Assembly (NCBI RefSeq): GCF_024807225.1
Contig: NZ_JANUCO010000001.1
Coordinates: 1,984,001 to 2,048,000, forward strand
DNA length: 64,000 nucleotides
Origin: Chryseobacterium ginsenosidimutans
GTDB lineage: Bacteria > Bacteroidota > Bacteroidia > Flavobacteriales > Weeksellaceae
Reading direction: 5' to 3'
In this document: in pieces, positions 1 to 7,541 of the stretch
Layout: each line of letters opens with the position of its first letter
Numbering within the stretch: position 1 is the first letter of the stretch
Position numbers and translations under genes: made by a program
Notes under the pieces: generated by a model
The model's database searches: none
Seen by the model: the letters and a program-made list of their open reading frames with translations, nothing else
Told to the model about the DNA's origin: nothing

Positions 1-281
1 TGTTTTGTGATACCGTTTTTTAAGTAAGCTTTGTAGAATTCATTCATTCCGTCTTCACTGACCAACTCTGCAATTTTTTCTTTGATTTTGTATTGCGGAC
101 CGGCAAAATCAGCGGTTTTCAGCATATATCCTTCCTGCAACATCCATCCTCCTAAACCGAGACCTCTTAATTGGATATTTTCACCTTTATCGTTTACAAT
201 TTTCTGACCGTTTGTTTTTAAAAGTTGTGATGTCCCAAATTGAGACAATAAAAAAGCGGATAATAGGATGACTCTTTTCAT
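1..281 (-). CDS. Glycoside hydrolase family 5-like protein, N-terminal part
   Basis: The gene starts with ATG at 281 and runs off the left edge of the window, so only about 93 residues are visible. They begin with a signal peptide (MKRVILLSAFLLSQFGTSQ) and then a segment with the motif GENIQLRGLGLGGWMLQEGY. This 'N-D-x-G-x-x-I-x-L-R-G-x-x-x-G-G-W' opening is typical of secreted GH5 cellulase or exo-beta-1,3-glucanase-like enzymes. The catalytic glutamates lie outside the window, so substrate cannot be judged. The protein is expected in the periplasm or outside the cell. Family assignment from the N-terminus only. Confidence 0.7.
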   Translation of the reverse strand, partial: MKRVILLSAFLLSQFGTSQLLKTNGQKIVNDKGENIQLRGLGLGGWMLQEGYMLKTADFAGPQYKIKEKIAELVSEDGMNEFYKAYLKNGITK

Positions 282-582
282 AGTAGTTTAATTATTTAAA
301 TATTATGGGGTTGTTTTAAGAATTATCGTTTAAAGTATTCACAAATATATTTAAAAATTATTGAATAGAAATTAAAAATATGAATTGTAATTAAAAACTG
401 AATGAGGAGTTCATTTCGTAGAAATATGTATTGTTAAAAGATAAAAAATATTGTTGAGAAAGCGGTTTAAATTTTGGTTAAAGCCAATTGAGGATATTAA
501 ACGAAAAAACGGGCAAAAGCCCGTTCCTATTGATATAACTGTTGTGTTATTTGTGAAATATTCGTGTTTAAAAAAACAAAAA
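282..582. other. AT-rich intergenic stretch
   Basis: No reading frame of interest. It separates two genes that are both on the minus strand. It contains the terminator of the oxidoreductase gene at 503-527 and presumably the promoter of the GH5 gene in the part next to 281; no convincing TAnnTTTG element was identified there. Confidence 0.6.
503..527 (-). terminator. Rho-independent terminator of the Gfo/Idh/MocA gene
   Basis: On the minus strand AACGGGC, loop TTTT, GCCCGTT is followed by a run of T. It lies 56 bases beyond the stop codon at 583. Confidence 0.75.
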
Positions 583-1545
583 TTAAGAAATCAATTTCAT
601 AATCTCCAAAGCCACTTTTAAAGCTTCCGTTCCGTCTTCAAGAGAAACTTCAACATGTTTATCTTCGATAATAGAATCTGCAAAAGCATTTAATTCATCC
701 AAAATCGCATTATTAGGCTGAATATTTGGATATTCAAATAAAATCTGATTTTTTTCTCCATCGGCATTTTCAATGATCATATCAAATGGAGTAGGGTTTT
801 CAGGGGCATCTTTCATGCGGATAACTTCTGCCTTTTTCTCAAGGAAATCAACGGAAATATAAGCGTCTTTCTGGAAAAAACGGCTTTTTCTCATTCCTTT
901 CATCGAAATTCTGGAAGTTGTAAGATTGGCAACACATCCGTTTTCAAACTCGATTCTGGCATTGGTGATATCCGGAGTTTTACTTACCACACAAACACCG
1001 CTTGCATGAATGTTTTTAACTTTAGACTTTACAACGCTCAGTAAAATATCCAAATCGTGAATCATTAAATCCAACACAACAGAAACGTCTGTTCCGCGAG
1101 GATTAAATTCCGCCAATCTGTGAATCTCAATAAACATCGGATTTTTAATGAAATCTTTTGTCGCCATAAAAGCTGGATTATATCTTTCAACATGTCCAAC
1201 TTGCGCTTTAATGCCTTTTTCCTGACATTTTTGTAGAATTTCTTCTGCCTGTTCAAGAGTTTGGGTTACCGGTTTTTCGATGAAAAAATGAAGCCCTTTT
1301 TCAATAGCTTTTAACGCATAATCGTAATGATAAAGGGTAGGAGTCACAATATCCAACATCTCGATCTGATCAAGCAGTTCATCAAAATTCTCAAAATATT
1401 TATAGCCTAATTCGGCTTCCAATTTTCTCCCGTTTTCTACATCTTTATCGTGGAAACCTACAAATTCATATTTATCCGACTGGTTCAAAAGTCGCAAATG
1501 TATCTTTCCCAAATGTCCGGCACCTACCAAACCTGCTTTTAACAT
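583..1545 (-). CDS. Gfo/Idh/MocA family NAD(P)-dependent oxidoreductase
   Basis: A 320-residue cytoplasmic dehydrogenase. The N-terminal Rossmann motif GLVGAGHLGKIH (residues 5-16) binds the dinucleotide, EKPVTQTLEQAE (about residue 90) is the family's EKP motif with the substrate-proximal lysine, and GHVERYNPAF follows at about 117. The C-terminal half is the alpha/beta sheet domain of the family. Members oxidise or reduce sugars, inositols or UDP-sugars; the GHVERYNPA variant is common in single-copy Bacteroidota proteins of unknown substrate. It is a monocistronic gene with its own terminator, divergent from pcm. Substrate not predictable from sequence. Confidence 0.85.
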   Translation of the reverse strand: MLKAGLVGAGHLGKIHLRLLNQSDKYEFVGFHDKDVENGRKLEAELGYKYFENFDELLDQIEMLDIVTPTLYHYDYALKAIEKGLHFFIEKPVTQTLEQAEEILQKCQEKGIKAQVGHVERYNPAFMATKDFIKNPMFIEIHRLAEFNPRGTDVSVVLDLMIHDLDILLSVVKSKVKNIHASGVCVVSKTPDITNARIEFENGCVANLTTSRISMKGMRKSRFFQKDAYISVDFLEKKAEVIRMKDAPENPTPFDMIIENADGEKNQILFEYPNIQPNNAILDELNAFADSIIEDKHVEVSLEDGTEALKVALEIMKLIS

Positions 1546-1609
1546 GCTGTATTTAATTTTTGTAAATATAATAATTTTAAAGATTCGGAAACAGATGATA
1601 GTTTTTAGG

Positions 1610-1640
1610 TTGATAAATAATAATTGTTTTTTTACTTTTG
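1610..1640 (+). promoter_or_regulatory. Bacteroidota-type promoter of pcm
   Basis: TTG at 1610-1612, a spacer of 20 bases, and TACTTTTG at 1633-1640 match the flavobacterial -33/-7 consensus TTG / TAnnTTTG. Transcription would start about 1645, giving a leader of roughly 20 bases before the ATG at 1664. Confidence 0.65.
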
Positions 1641-1663
1641 TAAATTACACCTAATAACTATTA

Positions 1664-2317
1664 ATGATGCAGGACTCGTTTGTACATAAAGGAAAAAGAA
1701 AAAACTTGGTTGATTATCTTCGAAACAAAATCGGGATTTCGGATGAACATGTACTTTCGGCAATGAATGAAGTTCCGAGACATCTTTTCATAGAAAGTAT
1801 TTTTGAGGATTTCGCTTATGAAGACCGTGCTTTTCCGATTTTGGCGCATCAGACGATTTCGCATCCTTCAACCGTTGCCGAACAATCTGAATTGTTGCAG
1901 GTAAAGCAAGGCGAAAAAATTCTTGAAATAGGAACGGGTTGCGGTTATCAGACTGCAGTTTTATTAGCCATGAAAGCTTTGGTGTATACCGTTGAAAGAC
2001 AAAAAGATCTGTTTGATTTCTCAAAGAAAAAACTTCGTGAAATGCATCTTTATCCTAAGTTTCAGAGTTTTGGAGACGGTTTTGCAGGACTTCCGACTTT
2101 TGCTCCTTTCGACAAAATTATCGTGACTTGCGGTGCATCGGTCTTACCTACAGAATTATTAAAACAATTAAAAGTTGGGGGGAAAATGGTGATTCCTTTA
2201 GGTCCTACTGATGAGCAGGTTTTGTTCAGATTCACAAAAATTTCTCCTACAGAATTTGAAAAAGAGGAATTCGGAGCTTATAAATTCGTACCAATGTTGG
2301 GAAATACAAATCAATAA
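1664..2317 (+). CDS. pcm: Protein-L-isoaspartate O-methyltransferase
   Basis: A 217-residue SAM-dependent enzyme that methylates isoaspartyl residues in damaged proteins, starting their repair to aspartyl residues. Seen in the sequence: VPRHLFI near residue 38, AHQTISHPSTVAEQSELL near residue 65 (the family's substrate-loop motif), and the SAM motif ILEIGTGCGYQTAVLL near residue 88. The length fits the family. The start at 1664 gives MMQDSFVHKGKRK; the second methionine is an alternative. The gene has its own promoter and terminator, so it is probably expressed alone. Confidence 0.93.
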   Translation: MMQDSFVHKGKRKNLVDYLRNKIGISDEHVLSAMNEVPRHLFIESIFEDFAYEDRAFPILAHQTISHPSTVAEQSELLQVKQGEKILEIGTGCGYQTAVLLAMKALVYTVERQKDLFDFSKKKLREMHLYPKFQSFGDGFAGLPTFAPFDKIIVTCGASVLPTELLKQLKVGGKMVIPLGPTDEQVLFRFTKISPTEFEKEEFGAYKFVPMLGNTNQ

Positions 2318-2366
2318 GAGCTGTCAAGATAATAAAGATTAGCAAAAGACATACTTTTTAAAGCAC

Positions 2367-2402
2367 AAAAACAATCAGATATTTATGTTTGATTGTTTTT
2401 TT
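2367..2402 (+). terminator. Terminator of pcm
   Basis: AAAAACAATCA and TGATTGTTTTT form an 11-bp stem around a loop of about 12 bases, followed by a T run, 50 bases after the pcm stop codon. Confidence 0.7.
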
Positions 2403-2719
2403 TTAATCTATTCATTTAGTTTTCAAGATAGGAAATGGGTATTTTAAGCAGTTGCAATAAGTAGGGCAGGATAGTAATTGATATTTTATCACATAAATGT
2501 GAACTAATAAATTTTATGAGCTGCTTAAAAAAATTAATTGAATTTATAATTTAATAGTTCATATTATGGTGAATTATATATTTGATTGTAAATTTATAAT
2601 TAATTTTAGAAAATTTATTAAATATTTATTATTTATAACTGTTTTATATTGTTAAATGTATAATGGAAAGGTTTGATTATTGTATTATTTATTTCGTAAT
2701 CCAAAAATAAGATTCCATT
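2402..2719. other. AT-rich intergenic stretch before the C1q-like gene
   Basis: About 320 bases, over 75% A+T by eye, with no reading frame worth calling. It must hold the promoter of the gene at 2720, but no clean TAnnTTTG element was identified. A similar AT-rich region lies upstream of the paralogue at 45377. Confidence 0.5.
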
Positions 2720-3418
2720 ATGAAAACAAAAATTTTTATCGTATTTCTTTCTTGCATGATTAACCCGTTATTTTGCCAGATAGGAATAAACACTCCAACT
2801 CCAACAGCAATGCTTGATGTAAATGGTAACTTAAAAGTCAGGGATGTTTCAGTCGTTACCAGCTTGCCCGGTCATATGTTAATGGCTGTTGATTTGGCGA
2901 GTTCTGAAGTCGTTAAAATAGATCCTGAAGCAGCGTTAGCAAATGCATTTGCTTATTCAGCAAAAAAAGCAGGAAGTATTTCCTTACTTGATTTAGCTTT
3001 AGCTCCAGCTCCAACTTGGAAGCTAGTTAATTTTCTTGCAGCAGACAAAACTACAGGGGATTCATCATTGTTTACAGAAAGCGATTATTCGTATATAGTA
3101 CCATCAACCGGTGTCTACTCAGTGGGGTTTTACTTTCGGTATGGTAGCGGTTTGCAGCAATCTGTGTTGACGGGCGGTCCCGGTATCGGGGTTCTTAAAA
3201 AGACAGGTAGTACTGTTACTGCTTTGGATACCCGACTATTTAGTGGTCTCAATTTAGGTGTTGTGGCGATTACAATATCAGAATCTTCTATCAATTCTCT
3301 TTATAGATTGGAAGCCGGTGATAAGCTTTATTTTGGGCTTACAAATGGGGGAGTGTTAACTACTTCTCTATTGAGTTCAAGCAATGCCTCTTTTTTTGTG
3401 CATAAAGTCTCTAATTAG
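2720..3418 (+). CDS. Secreted C1q/TNF-like beta-sandwich protein (paralogue 1)
   Basis: A 232-residue exported protein of unknown function. After a signal peptide ending near FCQ, the mature protein opens with IGINTPTPTAMLDVNG, the 'GINT-x-TP-x-A-x-LDVNG' motif seen at the head of flavobacterial adhesins and tail-fibre-like proteins. The C-terminal 140 residues contain YIVPSTGVYSVGFYFRYG and LEAGDKLYFGL, which resemble the strands of C1q-like trimerising domains (inference). The protein aligns end to end with the product of 44652-45377 (minus), including the final KVSN. The two genes also share a hairpin of the same arms just after the stop codon. No neighbouring gene suggests a role. Confidence 0.7.
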   Translation: MKTKIFIVFLSCMINPLFCQIGINTPTPTAMLDVNGNLKVRDVSVVTSLPGHMLMAVDLASSEVVKIDPEAALANAFAYSAKKAGSISLLDLALAPAPTWKLVNFLAADKTTGDSSLFTESDYSYIVPSTGVYSVGFYFRYGSGLQQSVLTGGPGIGVLKKTGSTVTALDTRLFSGLNLGVVAITISESSINSLYRLEAGDKLYFGLTNGGVLTTSLLSSSNASFFVHKVSN

Positions 3419-3447
3419 GGAATTATTTATTGCTATTTATAAGTAGA

Positions 3448-3486
3448 AATTAATCCATTGCACTAAATTTGTGTGATGGATTAATT
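3448..3486 (+). terminator. Hairpin shared with the paralogous gene
   Basis: AATTAATCCAT at 3448-3458 pairs with ATGGATTAATT at 3476-3486, and the inner GCAC/GTGT extend the stem; a TTTTGT tail follows. The same 11-base arms follow the paralogue at 44583-44617 (minus). Confidence 0.65.
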
Positions 3487-3591
3487 TTGTAAAACAAGTA
3501 ATAGAGGCAGTCGACGAAAGGGAAAGCGAAATCATTAAAGGCTAAGTTCCACTTTTGTAAATTTTTTAGTCGGAAAAATAAAGGAAAAAAT

Positions 3592-3624
3592 AAAAAGCTC
3601 TCCAAATAAAGGAGAACTTTGATT
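3592..3624 (-). terminator. Terminator of fabH-fabI
   Basis: On the minus strand AAGTTCTCC, loop TTTATTT, GGAGAGCTT (one G-T pair) and a T-rich tail, 60 bases after the fabI stop codon. Confidence 0.7.
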
Positions 3625-3683
3625 TCGATTTCAAAAAATTTAAATAGTGTCTTTTTGATAGCCAATATTAAGAATTTAACAAA

Positions 3684-4508
3684 TTATCCCATAATATGAA
3701 AACCTCCGTCAACATGGCGAATTTCTCCGGTAATTCTCGTTTCTTTTCTGAAAAGATGAACTATTTCATGCGCTAAATCTTCCGGCTGAGCATTTCCAAG
3801 CGGACTTATCTGATTGGCTTTTTCCACATCTTCAGCGTTTAAAGTTGCATTTCCGGCTTTGCTTCCCATATAAGGCGAGAAACGGATTGCATTGGCGCGA
3901 ATACCGTATTTTCTTCCCAATTCATGGGCGATTTCCAGTGTTAATCTTTCCAAAGCAGCTTTTGCAATACTGATATTAATATAGGGAAAAGAAGATACTT
4001 TTTCCGATGCAATGTAACTCAGGGAAACAATGGAAGCGCCATTTTGAAGAACATTATTCGAAAGTAAAGCCCTTGACAAGGAAATCAGCGAAAATGCAGA
4101 AACATTCATGGTTTCATTAAATTCTTCTACCGTCACTTCCAACATTGGTTTTACAGACTTTTGTCTGATCGTTTTGTCCATGGCAATCGCATGAAGAAAA
4201 CCATTAAGCTTAATATCTTTTTGATGAAGATCTTTTGCAAGAAAATCCAGACTTTCCGACAATGTCACATCTAAAGGAGCGGTATAAACATCGTTTCCCA
4301 ACACTTTTTGACAGGCAGTCTGAAAGTCATTATAGTTTTTATTAAGAAAATCCTGAGCTTTTTCAGAAATATTTTTGTGAAAAGGAGTGACTCCTAATCC
4401 AGCACAAACTACATTTCCGTTATTTTCAAGGATTTTTTCGGCAGTCTTCATGGCAAGGGAATTTTCATCCGCAATACCTGTTATAAGAAATGTCTGATCT
4501 TTCAGCAT
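3684..4508 (-). CDS. fabI: Enoyl-[acyl-carrier-protein] reductase, FabI type
   Basis: A 274-residue short-chain dehydrogenase that would reduce the trans-2 double bond of enoyl-ACP with NAD(P)H, the last step of each fatty-acid elongation cycle. Seen: the N-terminal FLITGIADENSLA nucleotide motif of FabI rather than the classic TGxxxGxG, and SYIASEKVSSFPYINISIAK, in which the Tyr-(x6)-Lys catalytic pair of FabI is present. VDGGFHIMG closes the protein. It follows the fabH-type gene by 19 bases after correction of the start, on the same strand, so the two form an operon. It is slightly longer than E. coli FabI and divergent, so a specialised reductase is possible. Confidence 0.8.
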   Translation of the reverse strand: MLKDQTFLITGIADENSLAMKTAEKILENNGNVVCAGLGVTPFHKNISEKAQDFLNKNYNDFQTACQKVLGNDVYTAPLDVTLSESLDFLAKDLHQKDIKLNGFLHAIAMDKTIRQKSVKPMLEVTVEEFNETMNVSAFSLISLSRALLSNNVLQNGASIVSLSYIASEKVSSFPYINISIAKAALERLTLEIAHELGRKYGIRANAIRFSPYMGSKAGNATLNAEDVEKANQISPLGNAQPEDLAHEIVHLFRKETRITGEIRHVDGGFHIMG

Positions 4509-4543
4509 ATTTTTCTGTATTATTTTGAAATAAGTATTAATTT

Positions 4544-5524
4544 TTAAGCTTTATAAAGCGCTGTTCCCCAAGTCCATCCGGAACCTACGGCTGCAAATAA
4601 AAGGATGTTTCCGGGTTGTATTTTTCCACTTTTATAGGTTTCGTCCAGAACGATAGGGATGGTTCCACCGGAAGTATTGGCATATTTATCCATATTGGTC
4701 ATTACTTTTTCGAATGGGATATTCACTTTTCTGGCAGTTTCCTGTAGAATTCTTATACTCGGCTGATGCGGAATAACCCAATCAACATCTTCAGCAGAAA
4801 GCTTATTGGCTTCCAGAATTTCTGTTATTGTTTCAGGCAAAACTTTGGTTGCCGTATTGAAAACTTCCTTCCCGTTCATTTGAAAATAATGCAGCTTTTG
4901 TTTCAGTGTTTCTTCGGAAGCAGGCATTTCTGAACCTCCTGCAGGAATATTGAAATGGTATTTTCCACGGCCGTCTGCATGGAGTTTAAAATCAAAAAAA
5001 CCTTTATCTTCGGTAGTTGCAGAAAGCAAAATCGCTCCCGCTCCATCTCCGAAGAATACAGAATCTTTTCGTTCCCAATCTGTAATCGTAGAAAAAGTAT
5101 CCGCACCGATAATCAAGACATTTTGATACATTCCGGTTTCTATGAACTGGCAACCGATGGCAATGCCATACAAACCTCCTGAGCAAACTGCAGAAATATC
5201 AAATGCAACAGCTTGGTAAGCTTCCATTTTTTCCTGAACAAAACATGCGGTAGATGGCGCTTGTCTGTCCGGAGTGGATGTTGCAACGATAATCAAATCA
5301 ATATCTTTTGGGCTTACATTAGCTTCTTTTAAGGCTTCCAAACCTGCTTTATAAGCCAGATCACTGGTAACTTCACCTTCTGCAATTCTACGTTCTTTAA
5401 TTCCTAAATTTTTATAAATCCATTCATCGGAAGAGCCAATCGCTTCAAAAAAGTCGTTTTTTAAAATTTTTGGCGGTACATAAGAACCCGTACCTTTTAT
5501 AAAGGCATTTTTTTTAAGTGTCAT
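4544..5524 (-). CDS. fabH: 3-oxoacyl-[acyl-carrier-protein] synthase III
   Basis: A thiolase-fold condensing enzyme that joins an acyl-CoA to malonyl-ACP to start fatty-acid synthesis. The catalytic Cys is in SAVCSGG (residue 114), the His in PHQPSIRIL and the Asn in YANTSGG, the full Cys-His-Asn triad of FabH. I choose ATG at 5524 (MTLKKNAFIKGTGSYVPP) because the longer frame to 5584 adds 20 residues (basic and hydrophobic, MFCFYIKIKRF) that no FabH has. It leads an operon with fabI, 35 bases apart. Several FabH copies are usual in Bacteroidota, so it might serve branched-chain starters or another pathway. Confidence 0.87.
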   Translation of the reverse strand: MTLKKNAFIKGTGSYVPPKILKNDFFEAIGSSDEWIYKNLGIKERRIAEGEVTSDLAYKAGLEALKEANVSPKDIDLIIVATSTPDRQAPSTACFVQEKMEAYQAVAFDISAVCSGGLYGIAIGCQFIETGMYQNVLIIGADTFSTITDWERKDSVFFGDGAGAILLSATTEDKGFFDFKLHADGRGKYHFNIPAGGSEMPASEETLKQKLHYFQMNGKEVFNTATKVLPETITEILEANKLSAEDVDWVIPHQPSIRILQETARKVNIPFEKVMTNMDKYANTSGGTIPIVLDETYKSGKIQPGNILLFAAVGSGWTWGTALYKA

Positions 5525-6017
5525 GTTTTGTGATATTTTTATCAATTTGGTGAAACGTTTAATTTTTATATAAAAACAGAACAAATCTAATGATAATTAT
5601 ATTACATAAATGACCGTGTTTTAAATATTTTTAATTTATTTTATAGTTATCTAGTAAAGAATAGATATCTTTTGATGACATTTTTAAAGGATTTCGGAAT
5701 GAAAATTGTATCGATTTTTACATTCTCATTTGTCTTTGTTTATCAGAGCTTATGAGATATGTTTAAACTTTTATTTTTACCACAAAAGTTACAAAAGAAT
5801 AACACATTAGATATTTTAAGATTATTCTTTTATCAACTTTTGTTTTCTCAAGAAGTAAAATTTAAACATCAATAATAGCTTTTGATACTTTTATGGTTAA
5901 GTTTTTATTAACTTAAACAGATTCATGGAAAAAATAATTTCTAAATAATAAAGCGCAGAACCTCTCTTTTAAAAGTAGTGAGGTTTTTTATTTCAAATAA
6001 CTAATAAAAAGATAACA
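5525..6017. other. Intergenic region between divergent fabH and hydroxyacid dehydrogenase genes
   Basis: About 490 AT-rich bases. It must carry two divergent promoters. Near its right end lies a short frame (ATG at 5924, reading MEKIISK then stop) and a terminator-like hairpin at 5957-5990. Otherwise nothing recognised. Confidence 0.5.
5957..5990 (+). terminator. Terminator-like hairpin in the leader of the hydroxyacid dehydrogenase gene
   Basis: AACCTC and GAGGTT form a stem around TCTTTTAAAAGTAGT, followed by TTTTTATTT. It stands only about 28 bases upstream of the ATG at 6018 and behind a 7-codon frame at 5924-5947, with no annotated gene in front that it could terminate. It could be an attenuator or the end of a small RNA. 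Confidence 0.5.
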
Positions 6018-6992
6018 ATGAGAGTATTCGTAAATAAAAGAATTCCTGAGATCGGAATTCACATGCTGGAAGATGCAGGATTGGAAGTTTTTATTCCCGA
6101 ACATGAAAGCCTGTCACATGATGAATGGCTGAGTTACTGTAAGAGTAATGACGTGATTTTAAGCGTTGGAGGTGAGTTTAAATATGATACAGATTTTTTC
6201 AACGAATGCCCAAATATCAAAGCGATTGCTTTGTATTCTGTCGGTTTCGATCATGTTGATATCAAAGAAGCTAATCAAAGAAATATCCCGATCGGAAATA
6301 CGCCGGATGTTTTAAGTAAGGCAACTTCCGACGTTGCCTTTTTATTAATGCAATCGGTTGCAAGAAGAGCAAGCTATAATTTTGAGAAAGTAAAAGCGGG
6401 AAATTGGGGCGATTTTGATCCGTTGCACGCTTTAGGACAGGGATTGTATGGGAAGACATTGGGAATTTTCGGATTGGGAAGAATCGGTTTTGAAATGGCG
6501 AAAAAATCCAAGGCTGCTTTTGATATGAATATTATTTATCATAATCGTCATCAAAATGAAGAAGCCGAAAAAGAACTGGATGCGAAATATGTTTCTTTCG
6601 AGGAATTGATTGCGCAGTCTGATGTGTTGAGTATTCATGCTAATTTTAAACCGGAACAGAAAGAACTTTTCAACAGGTCGGTTTTTGAAAAGATGAAAGA
6701 AAATGCAATTTTCATTAATACGGCAAGAGGTGGTTTTCAGAATCAGAAAGACTTGTACGATGCGCTTGCCGAAAGAAAAATATGGGGAGCCGGACTGGAT
6801 GTTACGAATCCTGAACCGATGTATAAAGATGATCCTATTTTGGAACTTTCGAGTGTTTGTGTACTTCCGCACATCGGTTCTGCAACGATTGAAGCGAGAA
6901 ATGGGATGGCAAAACTGGCTGCCGAAAACTTAATTGCTTTTTCGAAAGGTGAAAAAATGCCGACTTGCGCCAATCCTGAAATTTATTCTTAA
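6018..6992 (+). CDS. D-isomer-specific 2-hydroxyacid dehydrogenase
   Basis: A 324-residue NAD(P)-dependent enzyme of the glyoxylate/hydroxypyruvate reductase branch. The Rossmann motif GLGRIG is near residue 155, the catalytic Arg is in NTARGGF, the Asp/Glu in GLDVTNPEPM, and the active His in LPHIGSAT near residue 285. All three catalytic positions are kept. Likely substrate: glyoxylate, hydroxypyruvate or a related 2-oxoacid; the sequence does not decide. The coding start is clear (ATG right after ATAACA). It is preceded by a hairpin that looks like a transcription terminator, which may make its expression conditional. Confidence 0.85.
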   Translation: MRVFVNKRIPEIGIHMLEDAGLEVFIPEHESLSHDEWLSYCKSNDVILSVGGEFKYDTDFFNECPNIKAIALYSVGFDHVDIKEANQRNIPIGNTPDVLSKATSDVAFLLMQSVARRASYNFEKVKAGNWGDFDPLHALGQGLYGKTLGIFGLGRIGFEMAKKSKAAFDMNIIYHNRHQNEEAEKELDAKYVSFEELIAQSDVLSIHANFKPEQKELFNRSVFEKMKENAIFINTARGGFQNQKDLYDALAERKIWGAGLDVTNPEPMYKDDPILELSSVCVLPHIGSATIEARNGMAKLAAENLIAFSKGEKMPTCANPEIYS

Positions 6993-7052
6993 AAATATAA
7001 GACACTTGGAATTATTTTTGTTTACATTTATTCAACACTAAATAATAATATT

Positions 7053-7346
7053 ATGGTACCTGAAAATAATCCTCAAGAGCAAGACCGAAAATTGGAACAG
7101 ATGGATTACAATCCGAATGAAGATATTTTTACAAGAGAAAAGCATATTCCGCTGGATGGTGACGGAAATCCGATTGAGGATGAAGATTTTGATGATGATA
7201 AAATCGACAAAGGTCTCGATATTCCGGGAGTTGACGATGATGATGAAATGGAGGAAGTTGGAAGTGAAGATGAGGAAAACAATTACTGGAGTCTCAGTGA
7301 TAATAATGATGACCATGAAGAGGAAAACGACGATGTTTTAACATAG
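7053..7346 (+). CDS. Small highly acidic protein of unknown function
   Basis: 97 residues, about 40% Asp plus Glu, with runs such as EDEDFDDDK and DDDDEME and few hydrophobic residues; expected pI near 3.5-4 and largely disordered. No signal peptide or membrane segment. A perfect TAnnTTTG element (TATTTTTG, 7013-7020) sits upstream, and a strong terminator follows, so it is a genuine single gene. Similar acidic proteins are found across flavobacteria without assigned function. Function unknown. Confidence 0.7.
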   Translation: MVPENNPQEQDRKLEQMDYNPNEDIFTREKHIPLDGDGNPIEDEDFDDDKIDKGLDIPGVDDDDEMEEVGSEDEENNYWSLSDNNDDHEEENDDVLT

Positions 7347-7367
7347 AATTTATTCGACCCTATATAC

Positions 7368-7398
7368 AAACCTTACTTTAACCGGTAAGGTTTTTTTG
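7368..7398 (+). terminator. Terminator of the acidic-protein gene
   Basis: AAACCTTAC, loop TTTAACCG, GTAAGGTTT, then seven T; 22 bases after the stop codon. Confidence 0.85.
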
Positions 7399-7541
7399 TT
7401 GCTACTTACAATTTAAATTGAGATATAACAATTCCATAGAAATTTTAAATATTAATTTAACATACATAAATGTTTATCACTGAAAATTATATAATTAAAA
7501 GTGGTAAATTTATCATTAGTTAGTGATTAATTCCGAAACTT

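Noticed and set aside
3450..3665. 71-codon minus-strand frame between paralogue 1 and fabI
   Set aside because: It overlaps the shared hairpin and the fabI terminator, has an atypical composition and no recognisable feature.
6432..6872. 146-codon minus-strand frame in the hydroxyacid dehydrogenase gene
   Set aside because: Antisense of a clear enzyme with all catalytic residues conserved.
7038..7341. Two other frames overlapping the acidic-protein gene (minus 7038-7316, plus 7117-7341)
   Set aside because: They are out-of-frame readings of Asp/Glu-rich codons (Met/Lys- or Ile-rich) and have no independent support.
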